64,000 nt of DNA from CAZHZT01 sp964537285 (GTDB lineage Bacteria; Bacteroidota; Bacteroidia; Chitinophagales; Saprospiraceae). The position numbers and the translations under genes are program-made. The notes beneath the pieces were generated by a model, which was not told the origin of the DNA, ran no database searches, and saw nothing but the letters and a program-made list of their open reading frames with translations. Position 1 is the stretch's first letter; each line of letters opens with the position of its first letter. Shown here in pieces: positions 7,282 to 15,836 of this stretch. The DNA is taken from contig CAZHZT010000006.1 in assembly GCA_964537285.1 (NCBI GenBank), positions 1-64,000 on the forward strand, read 5' to 3'.

Positions 7282-10079
7282 ATAGGGAATCCGTCAAAAC
7301 GGATGAAGGCTTCGTATATGTCTTTTACTTTTACAGGTGCTCCTGGTTTAGGCAGTAGGTTGTTGCGCTCAAGTAATCTGATGCCTACGGAATCTAGTAA
7401 CCATTCTTCATCGTGGAGTTGCTGCTTTATGGTATGGTTGATCTGAAGGTCAATGCTGTCTTTGAATTGGCGTATATTCAACTTTTCTAAATCTCCGCCT
7501 TTGTGTTTTACAAGTATGGAGTAGGCCGTTAAGACGGATTTATCGACCAGTCGAGAACTCTCGTCTACCTTTTTTGAGATGTCTTGTTGTTGTTCTTTTT
7601 CTAATTGACTTCGGTATTCTTCCCTAACCATTTTACAGGCTAGATATTCCAGCACATCTTTTCTGAGTTGAGCATATCCGATTTCGTTGGCTACCAGAAA
7701 AAGCAGGGTATTCCTGTAAATGCGTTCAGCATTTCCTTTCTTGGTGGCCAAGCGCTTAATTATAGGTTTGACTTTCCCGTTAATGGTATCTGGGTTTACC
7801 AGATATTTTGGATGCAGGACGATAATGGTTGGCTTTTTTTGTTCGGGTATATCTTCCGCGGGATCAATGATGAGGTTAAAATGATCAATGCGGGTTGTCT
7901 TGTCATTTATGCGGCGAATAATCTCAGTATGGATATCGGAAGGAGTAACTTCCTCACTTTTAGCCTGGTTGATCAGGATGTTGATATTGGGCTTGGTATG
8001 GAACCAATAGCGCTTGGTGTTAGTCCCGACAGTAGCGTAGTACAAGTAGTGGGCCTTCCCTTCCAGGGCATCCAGCGCACCATTGATGCTGTTGTGGTTG
8101 AAACTGTCAGGCCGGAGCACACAGAGTTTTAACTCTTCCATGCTAACCCCCCTATTGCCGCTTGTGCTTCCAAAACTCCCCAAGAGAATAGTCGATGCAA
8201 GCCCTTGGGTTAAGCTGTGAAGCCCGTATTCTCGTTTTTCCGTATCAATTTTGAAGGCATTGGAACTACCTCCGGAAACATCGGCAGGGATTACAGCATC
8301 ATAGCCATTTCCATAAAGCTTTTTTAATTGACTGCTTAATGCATCCAGATTGTTGAAATTCACATCAGCGGTGTGTATTAATGCTGTATTTCCGGTTAAG
8401 GATCCCTGGCGTTTCCACAAATCAGATACAATAGATGCTAAAAGCCTCAGTACGCCTCGGGTTCTTTGAAAATCGTGGTTGCTGGCCCAACGAATGCGGA
8501 ACATATCGATAAGTTCGGGATGGAAGGGGTAGGATTTACGCATTAAATCACGGTAATTGGTTTTAGCGGCATGTGGAGGAACTTCATTCATTATGGATAG
8601 TTCCTCATACATATGGGAATAGTGAGAAACGACCTGATCCATTTCTTTTTCACTCCCCAAGTCTTCGAATAAGCGCCTTCTTATAACTTCGAATATTTCA
8701 TCCTCTTCTACAGGCTTAGTATCCTGACCTACCCGGCTAAGGCGATTGCTCAAACTGGTTAAGATTTGAGTAGCATTGGGAGAAGTAGCTACTTCTGATT
8801 CGCTGGCGGGCAGGGTAGCCACCATCACACAATTATTGACACTTGATACTGCTTCAGACAATTCTTGCACAAAGCTGATCGTTTGATCGGATAGGGTTGA
8901 GCCACCCACTATTCTACCTGAGGCTTTCACGCAGTAATCTGCCAGTTCGTCTATAAGAATGAGGGCTGGTTTTGTTTTTTCCAATACTTTTTTGAAAAGC
9001 CCTGCCGGTGCTGTAAGGCTCTGATCGTTGGCCTGAACGATACTGTAGGCTTCTACACCGCCCAATTGATACGCGAGTTCGCCCCATATCGTTTGAATGT
9101 GAAGGCCATCTTTGGTTCTCCCTTGAGTAGGATCGTTGGTGGTGTTGGTAAATACGGCAACATGGGCTTGCTCAAAATTGGGAGCGCCAGTGAATTGAAG
9201 CAATTCATGAACGTTAACTAATTCATTTGCTCTTTTTCCAAGAGCTGCGAGATGGTATAGGGTGATCAAGGCATGGGTCTTACCACCACCGAATCCGGTT
9301 TGGAGGGAAACCACCCGGTTTTCAGCATCTTCTTGCCCGTTGAGGCCTTTGATTACCCTTCTGGCAATGGTTCTTAAGCCGGCAGTAAAAAAGGTTTTTT
9401 CAAAAAAAGTATCTGGGTTGCGATACACCTCCCTGCCTCCTCCGCTGGCTACGTCGCCCAGGTTCGCAGCAAATACCGATTCATCCAGAATGCCTTTTTG
9501 AATATCGAGGTGAGGCATCACATTTTTAAACCAAGGCTTTAACGAGCCGGTATATTCGGGTTTTTCCGCAGTGGGACTGGCCTCGTTTTCCAGGTTATTT
9601 ATAAAGTCATCAGGAAGCATGGCCAAACGAAGTTCTTCGCGAATGGATCGGATCTCCTGTTCTAATTCCGTCATGCCAATCTGCCGGGCAATTAGGATAA
9701 GGTTGTTGAGAGCTCTTAAGGCTTCATCTTCTTCAATGGGTTTGCTGTGGGCAAAATTATGTCGTACATCTGCAATTTCGCTGAGCCAGGTAGGTGCTTT
9801 AAAAACATTTCGCTGGAAGTCTTCTTCAAAGAAATTGCGGCGTTTCGTCATAAAACGCGCGAGATATTGGAATTCTATGGCATCTTCAGGTGCGGTACCT
9901 GCTCTTATAGCTCGATCCCAACTTTTTTGCATTCCCTCGCTCAGACAATCTCTAAAACGGATGTGCCATTGGTTGCCTTCAATGCTGCTGAGTTTATTAT
10001 AGGTATAAAGGCGAATAGCTCGCAGCCCCTTGTCTAGAGCTTTGGATAGGTGTTCTCGGAGTTGTTCGGTGGTCAACAT
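7278..10079 (-). CDS. DUF499 AAA+ ATPase with N-terminal Swt1-like HEPN domain
   Basis: 933 residues. Residues 1-150 look like a Swt1-type HEPN domain with an RHNFAH motif (R-x4-H, about 106-111), the ribonuclease signature of HEPN proteins. The ATPase follows: Walker A GFGGGKTH (about 262-269), Walker B LILIDELAD (about 373-381), then a sensor-like VMVATLPASES. DUF499 ATPases occur next to DUF1156 methylases and SNF2-type helicases in the helicase-methylase-ATPase (Hma) defence arrangement, as here (13 nt downstream of the methylase). It probably acts as the motor or effector on foreign DNA or RNA. The last part of the protein has been separated by a small insertion at 7278-7281. Confidence 0.8.
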   Translation of the reverse strand: MLTTEQLREHLSKALDKGLRAIRLYTYNKLSSIEGNQWHIRFRDCLSEGMQKSWDRAIRAGTAPEDAIEFQYLARFMTKRRNFFEEDFQRNVFKAPTWLSEIADVRHNFAHSKPIEEDEALRALNNLILIARQIGMTELEQEIRSIREELRLAMLPDDFINNLENEASPTAEKPEYTGSLKPWFKNVMPHLDIQKGILDESVFAANLGDVASGGGREVYRNPDTFFEKTFFTAGLRTIARRVIKGLNGQEDAENRVVSLQTGFGGGKTHALITLYHLAALGKRANELVNVHELLQFTGAPNFEQAHVAVFTNTTNDPTQGRTKDGLHIQTIWGELAYQLGGVEAYSIVQANDQSLTAPAGLFKKVLEKTKPALILIDELADYCVKASGRIVGGSTLSDQTISFVQELSEAVSSVNNCVMVATLPASESEVATSPNATQILTSLSNRLSRVGQDTKPVEEDEIFEVIRRRLFEDLGSEKEMDQVVSHYSHMYEELSIMNEVPPHAAKTNYRDLMRKSYPFHPELIDMFRIRWASNHDFQRTRGVLRLLASIVSDLWKRQGSLTGNTALIHTADVNFNNLDALSSQLKKLYGNGYDAVIPADVSGGSSNAFKIDTEKREYGLHSLTQGLASTILLGSFGSTSGNRGVSMEELKLCVLRPDSFNHNSINGALDALEGKAHYLYYATVGTNTKRYWFHTKPNINILINQAKSEEVTPSDIHTEIIRRINDKTTRIDHFNLIIDPAEDIPEQKKPTIIVLHPKYLVNPDTINGKVKPIIKRLATKKGNAERIYRNTLLFLVANEIGYAQLRKDVLEYLACKMVREEYRSQLEKEQQQDISKKVDESSRLVDKSVLTAYSILVKHKGGDLEKLNIRQFKDSIDLQINHTIKQQLHDEEWLLDSVGIRLLERNNLLPKPGAPVKVKDIYEAFIRFDGFPI

Positions 10080-10091
10080 ATTACGTTATTT

Positions 10092-12656
10092 TTATTCCTC
10101 ATCAAATAAGCCCATCTGCTTCACCTGCTGCTGATCCAGCTGCTGGGCTTCGCGGATAAGGCTCTCTTTATTGGTCAGTAAACCGGTAACCTGCTTATGA
10201 TCATCCATGCCCGATGGCAGGATTTCGGCCAGCGAGTTGAGCACCCGCCATATTGGTGCTTCGGTATGTGCAGCCACTTCACTTAAGTAAGCCAGCAGGT
10301 TGTTACGGTGGCCACTCTTGTACAAATGCATGGCCTGGTGGGCCTGGTCAATGCCGAAGCTGCTCTTGCGCTGGCCCAGGCGTTGGTTTAGTGCTATGCG
10401 TTCGGCATAAGTAGCCAGCGTTTGTTTGTTGCCCTTAGTGATGAGCAGGTTGTGTCGCGACAGCTCGCTGACATCGGTATCGAGGCCGATTTGAGTGATC
10501 TTGCGCACGGTATCGTGCTCTGCCTGGCTAAAGCCAAAAAGCTGCAGCCAGCCCAGGTAAAAGCGGGTGTATTCATCGGTGGCGATATCGCTGACGATGG
10601 CGTTGAAGGCCGCTTCCCTGGCCATTTCCAGCAGCTCAGCTACGGAAACCCGCTCGCCGCTGGCTTTTTCCACGGCTTTGTATTGCCCGAATTCGCTGAC
10701 CGCCTGGCCGAAACAGGCAGTGAGTAGGTCGGCTCCACGGAAACCGTAGGCGTAGAGTTTTTTTACTTCTTTCTTTACTTTTTCTAGTATGGTTCTTTTA
10801 ACTTCTCTGTAATCACCATATCCTTGCTTCTGAGTTGGCCGACAACTTACAGTAACAGAAGAAGCTAGAGCTGCTTTATCGATTGCAATCATTCTAGCTC
10901 CCATTTCTGAGTCAAAAGGCCAACTACTGGAAATATTCATATTGGCGCCTAATATGGAATTGACCAATGTAGTCCATGCGGTAGTACTTTGATGAGCAAA
11001 CATGACACTTATTACTCCATGAGTTTGTTTTTCTATAGCTCCAAAAATCTCCTGTAGTTTATTCTCAAAATGTTTTTTTGATGCAAAATCATCACCATTA
11101 TGATGATGTTTAAGGGCAGTACATTCTTCTGTTTTGGGTGTTTGAGGATAAGCAAAGTTGGTAGGGTACAGATCGCCTATGGTTCGCTTCAACCACACAT
11201 AAAAGAAGTCAGATAGATCTGCATAGGCAATTGCATCGTAATAAGGAGGGTCAGTTACAACTGAGGATAAATACCTTGGAGGAAATTGATTTTTTTCTCC
11301 GCTAGAGGCATTTATACAATTTGCTTGGACAAATGTAGCCGACTCATCATTTAAATATCTTACAATCCATTTTAATTGATTCTTTGCACTTCCTGTTGAA
11401 TCACAGAATATGTTTGATTCGGGATAATCAAAAACCATAGGGATGGCTTGCCTTGAAAAAGGATGTTCTATTTTTTCTCCTGTTACATTCCATCTTCCAA
11501 AGGATGTATTTGCAACAGCCACCCTATCCACCCAAATCCCCAAATACGTTACCACAGCTTTCCAATAAGCATCTTCATGTGCCCGGAGTTCTTCTTTCAG
11601 CTCCTGGAGCTTATCCACGAACGTTTGGATGGCGAGGAGTTGGCGAGGAGAGAACATTTCACGCCAATATTTAAATCCCCATTTAGGTAGTTTTAAATCT
11701 CTATAATTCCCATTATCCATTGACTCGTTTGGTGGATTTGGGATATTATTGATTTTATCTAAAACTTGAAACTCTTTCTGACTAGGCAATCTGTAAGCTT
11801 TACTGTTTTCACCCTCTTCGATAACTGCAATTAGTCTTTCAGAAGTTTGCTTTTTTACAAATTGTTCTTTCAATACCTTAACATCGGTTAGGTTCCCACA
11901 AACTGGACATTTTAGGTTCGCTCTATACATCCAGCCTTTTTCATCAATATGTCCCTTTTGGATATTGAAAGAAATTTCATTTCCATTAATAATGGGTTTC
12001 AAGCCTACTTTTTTGCCCTCTTTATCGCATAAATAAAAATTTCTCAGCAATGGCACTTCCGCCCCACAAGCCGGATTAGCACATTTCCCTACTCTGGCCC
12101 AGTAGTAGGCGATGGGTTTGTTGCCGTTTTCATCAGGGGGGTAAAATTGGCCAATTTCGGCTTCTACGCGCTCTAGCAGCAGCTTGGCGTAGTAGGCTAC
12201 ATCAAAAGCCAGACGGTTGGCTATTTTTACTTCATCGCCAAATACATTGCCGGCTTGCCGTTCTGTTTCCAGGGCTTTAGTGCCATAGCGCTTATTGAAG
12301 GCATCGAGGCTGTACAAGATGGGCTTGCCGTATTTTTGCGGAAATTCCAGGCTGCCCCGCTGAATGATGTGGGCTACCGGGTTGAGGTCGTTACCGAAAC
12401 TGCGGCAACCCAGGCGGGCTGCTTCCAGCGGTATGGCTCCTCCTCCGGCAAAGGGATCAAAAACGCGCGGCATGTGCTCCAGAAAAGCCTCTATGGCTTC
12501 GTGCAATGCCGTTTCTTTGGCCATGTATAGCTGCGGTGGGGATGTGGCGATCTTTGGTCTCGTAAAGGGCTTTTTCAGCAATTTTAATAGCCTTGTAATG
12601 CTTGTCAAAGGCCTCCGTATGCATTTCGAAAGACGATTCGGGCTGGCTTTCGGCAT
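10092..12656 (-). pseudogene. DUF1156 DNA methylase, C-terminal piece after a frameshift
   Basis: True family sequence begins near 12540 (YMAKETALHEAIEAFLEHM) and runs to 10092; residues before that are out of frame. S-adenosylmethionine motif I is VFDPFAGGGAIPLEA. A zinc-ribbon-like pair (CANPAC and CPVC) follows, then catalytic motif IV TDPPYYDAIAYADLSDFFY. The DPPY tetrad marks an N6-adenine (or N4-cytosine) amino-methyltransferase. The N-terminal DUF1156 part lies in the other frame (12457-13140). One indel in the G4 run at 12538-12541 separates them. In Hma-like systems this enzyme is thought to mark self DNA. Whether it still works depends on frameshift bypass. Confidence 0.75.
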
Positions 12657-13140
12657 TGTGGGCCGTCCAGATCAGCAGGCGTGCCATGCGCAGAATGCGC
12701 TCATCGTTTTTATTTTCCCATTTAATGAGGCTGTGGGCGCTGAGTTGTTCTTTGGATGGGCATTTTTTCCCCTGGCGCTCCAGTTGCAGGAATTTTTCTG
12801 AAAAGCCCCCGATGAACATAAGCAGGCGGTTGCGGAGGTTGTCCTCCATGGGGTCTACCACGGCCGTAAAGGGGATGTCGTCATAAGGTTTGTATTGCTT
12901 GCCGCTCAGAAGTTGCTGAATGGCTGCTTTAAAAGCTTTCGGGCACGCGGGGTCGAGCGGATCGGGAACCAGGCTGGCAAACACTACTGCACGACACACA
13001 GGCAAGGGGCGGCGAGCCCACCACAGGTGCAAGGTGGAGATGTGGCCATGGCGGATGGATTTATCCCGTACGCTTTCGGCAGAGACTTCTTTTACGGGCA
13101 TGGCCACTTCAATGAGTTTTTTAGGCTTAGTGTCGTTCAT
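12457..13140 (-). pseudogene. DUF1156 DNA methylase, N-terminal piece
   Basis: The first about 200 residues are a textbook DUF1156 start: KKLIEVAMPVKEVSAES, then RHGHISTLHLWWARRPL, then CRAVVFASLVPDP. The match runs to LYETKDRHI near 12541, after which the frame turns to nonsense and stops at 12457. The next family block continues in another frame from the same point. The gene follows the HNH gene by 10 nt in the same leftward operon. Joined with the downstream piece it would encode a methylase of about 1000 residues. Confidence 0.75.
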
Positions 13141-13150
13141 GTGCGTTGCT

Positions 13151-14017
13151 TTACCAGTTTAGGGCCTCCGGGGCCTCTACGAATAGGTTTTGGAGTTTTT
13201 TAAATTGCTTTCGTTGCCGAACCATTTCCTTCCAAACAGACGGATGGGCGTAGGATTGGATTTCTTCTTTTACAAGCTGCATCAAACGTTGGGCTTCGTG
13301 GGTTAAGGTTGCGCTTCGACTAGCGGCGTTTATCGGATCGCTGGCAGCATCCAGATCATCGAAGGAATTCGCTTTTTTTAATTTAACATATCTTTCAAAG
13401 CGATCATAGTAATACTTAAAGGCCGACTTACGCGCTTCGATCAGGGTGTTTCGATCATTCAGGCTCAGTAAATCCAGCGTGTAAACGCCCTTCTTCCTTT
13501 GTTTGGCATCGCTGAGCTCAGGGTGAATGACAAAAACGCCTCTTTCAAGATTGAGCATCAGAATGGAGCTGGGATCTTCCCTTCGAGGATCGATAAAAGC
13601 GATTTCAGCATTTGGAAGTGGTTGGCCGAGAAGATCCAGAATATTTCCGGCAGCATCAAAAACGGCGAATTTATTATTTTTATGATCTGTGTTACAGGTT
13701 CTGCAAGCAAGCAGGTAGTTATCCCATACGAACGTCTGATCAGGGTACCAGTCTTTGGGGCGGATGTGCTCAATGTCGGTACCTTCGTTGTTTTCGCAAT
13801 AATTGCATAGCTCGGTGCCTACACCCATTTCGAGCAGGGATGTTTTAATTTCATCGAAAGCAGCTCTACCGGCATTTGATCCTTTTTTGCCCTTCCATAA
13901 AGACTTGGCTTTATCTTTCTGTGAGGGGAAATCAGGCTGACTATCCACCTGTTGTTGTTTCTGATGCAAATGTTGTTGAGTGGTGCTGCTAATATTTTTA
14001 GAGCTCAGTGCGATCAT
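13151..14017 (-). CDS. ptuB: HNH endonuclease, Septu PtuB-like
   Basis: 288 residues. The HNH core is at about residues 90-140: CNYCENNEGTDIEHIRPKDW, then NYLLACRTCNTDHKNNKF, with the two CxxC zinc pairs, the catalytic His of IEH and the N and H/K residues typical of PtuB/McrA-like nucleases. The start overlaps the end of the ATPase gene by 20 nt. In Septu the ATPase PtuA and the nuclease PtuB form one complex that cuts DNA on phage infection. Both genes are intact here although the surrounding Hma-like genes are damaged. The symbol is by architecture. Confidence 0.8.
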   Translation of the reverse strand: MIALSSKNISSTTQQHLHQKQQQVDSQPDFPSQKDKAKSLWKGKKGSNAGRAAFDEIKTSLLEMGVGTELCNYCENNEGTDIEHIRPKDWYPDQTFVWDNYLLACRTCNTDHKNNKFAVFDAAGNILDLLGQPLPNAEIAFIDPRREDPSSILMLNLERGVFVIHPELSDAKQRKKGVYTLDLLSLNDRNTLIEARKSAFKYYYDRFERYVKLKKANSFDDLDAASDPINAASRSATLTHEAQRLMQLVKEEIQSYAHPSVWKEMVRQRKQFKKLQNLFVEAPEALNW

Positions 14018-15275
14018 CCGTAGTAAAGATTTTTTGCAGTTGTTCCATTTGTTCTTTTTCTTCGCTGGAAAGCTGGCCGAAAGTATCTTTAAGTTCCAGT
14101 TCGGCCAATTTTTCCAGTTTTTCCTGTCCTTTTTCGCTGCGTTCTACATGTTGGCCAAAAGCTTCGGTACCAAAGGCTTCCAGTACGTTGCCATAGATGA
14201 GTTTATCGCGCTCTGCACCTTGCACCTCATAGGTTTCGAAATTACTCCCCGGAGCCGATAAGCGCCAGATCGTTCCCTTTTCTGCAGCCCGGCAGATAAG
14301 CGGGCTGTGGGTGGTCACGATAAACTGGATGTTGGGGAAGTACTTTAGAAACCACTGGCCGATGCGCGTCTGCCAGGTTGGGTGAAGGTGGGCGTCAATT
14401 TCGTCGATAAGGACGAGGCCGGGGATGTCAATGAAAATGTCGCCATTTGCGAGATGCTGAAATACCCGTTTATTTCCGAACATTCTTACCATTTGGCGAA
14501 TGAGTTCTAAGGTGAGGCTTAAAATGGATCTGAAACCATCGCTCATATTTTCAATGGGTATACTTTGATTATTACCATCTTTGACGCTAACCCCATACGA
14601 AGAAACTTTGTGAATTTTTGCATTATGCGGTAACAGCTGTCCGTCATTAATGAATTGTTTCACCCATTTTAAGGTTTGTTCTGCATCTTCATCTTTTTCA
14701 AGGCTTTTGTAATTAAGATCGATAAGCCACTGCAAGGTTTCCGTCAAGGCAACATCTTCCCCAAAAACAGAAAGATGAGAAGCCGTTCTTGGATTAGACT
14801 TGTATAATTTTTCCCAATCCTTATTTCCTCCTGAGAATCGACGGAAGGGACCAAAAGAAGCCGTAAAGATGTTTGAGTCCAAGCGTTCCTTGGCATACTT
14901 ACCAGTTCCTGAGGATTCGAATAATGAAAAAACTTCATCCTCGGTTTCTGAAAAAGGTTCTAAGTCTTTTTCCAGACGTAGTTCTATCGTATAACGACTC
15001 GCCAAATGTCTCTGTTTGAAGTTTGGACTTGGCTCATAAATAGCCAGTTCTATGCTTCCAATTTTTTCATCGTATGAAATAAAATCATACGAATTCAGTC
15101 TTAATGCAGGCAAATCCTTTTCCCCAATTAAAGTCATGGCTATCGCTTTTAATATAGAGGATTTACCAGATCCATTATCTCCAATTAGCACATGCCATCC
15201 AGGCGGGTTACTAAAAGAAAGTTTAAGCTCTTTTATGCTTTTGATGTTTTTTATATGTACTCCCGTGATATACAT
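13998..15275 (-). CDS. ptuA: AAA ATPase, Septu PtuA-like
   Basis: 425 residues of the SMC/OLD-like AAA type. Walker A is IGDNGSGKSSILKA (about 31-44), the signature region NMSDGFRSILSL, and Walker B with D-loop VLIDEIDAHLHPTWQ, followed by FIVTTHSPL. The C-terminal 60 residues are helical and charged. An HNH gene overlaps directly downstream, the hallmark of type I Septu. It lies between the helicase/DUF3883 part and the methylase of the Hma-like operon, so it appears to be a cargo inserted in that operon and cotranscribed with it. No damage seen. Confidence 0.82.
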   Translation of the reverse strand: MYITGVHIKNIKSIKELKLSFSNPPGWHVLIGDNGSGKSSILKAIAMTLIGEKDLPALRLNSYDFISYDEKIGSIELAIYEPSPNFKQRHLASRYTIELRLEKDLEPFSETEDEVFSLFESSGTGKYAKERLDSNIFTASFGPFRRFSGGNKDWEKLYKSNPRTASHLSVFGEDVALTETLQWLIDLNYKSLEKDEDAEQTLKWVKQFINDGQLLPHNAKIHKVSSYGVSVKDGNNQSIPIENMSDGFRSILSLTLELIRQMVRMFGNKRVFQHLANGDIFIDIPGLVLIDEIDAHLHPTWQTRIGQWFLKYFPNIQFIVTTHSPLICRAAEKGTIWRLSAPGSNFETYEVQGAERDKLIYGNVLEAFGTEAFGQHVERSEKGQEKLEKLAELELKDTFGQLSSEEKEQMEQLQKIFTTDDRTEL

Positions 15276-15318
15276 TAGAACAAATTAACAGTAATTATTT
15301 TGAGTAAATTGCATGAAA

Positions 15319-15723
15319 TTAAGCAGAAAATTTAGCTTTCCATTCTTTTTCGGTTAATAAATACTGCACACCTTTAGATTTTTTTTGAAACTGCAATTGT
15401 TTCCCGGGGTTTTGAAAGCGGAATAGCTGAGGGGTGGTTTTACAATGGGTCACAATATAGAGCCATGCGCTATCCCCTAGTTGAGAAAGGCGGTAGAATT
15501 CATTTTCTGAAAGCATAACATCTCCATCCATGCTTCGGCCCTTAACTTCGATATAGCGTTTAAAGTCATGTTCATTAACGCTTTTAATATCGTAGCCTTC
15601 ATTTTGCTTAGACACATCTTCCGGCTCCCATCCATTATCAAGTTCAAATTGCATTGCGTAAGTCATGGCTATTGCCTCCACTTCATCATCTCTGCTCATG
15701 CCGTAATGCTGTTTGTATTCCAA
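15319..15723 (-). pseudogene. DUF3883 domain, detached C-terminus of the SNF2-type helicase
   Basis: 134 residues. MSRDDEVEAIAMTYAMQFE, then GWEPEDVSKQNEGYDIKS and YIEVKGRS form a DUF3883 domain, a PD-(D/E)XK-like fold (D of YDI, E-x-K of EVK). The only start would be a TTG. Reading further upstream in the same frame gives PEVLGCAYVLPLTKLEYKQH, then a TAA at 15769-15771, then helicase-tail-like sequence (KKAERLARLEEML). The domain is therefore the natural C-terminal part of the helicase gene, cut off by that stop. It is probably not made unless the stop is read through. Confidence 0.7.
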
Positions 15724-15836
15724 TTTAGTTAGGGGAAGTACATAAGCACAGCCCAGGACCTCAGGGGCTTAAGGAGATAAACTCAACATTTCTTCAAGCC
15801 GAGCCAGGCGCTCGGCCTTTTTAGTCTGAAGTTTTT

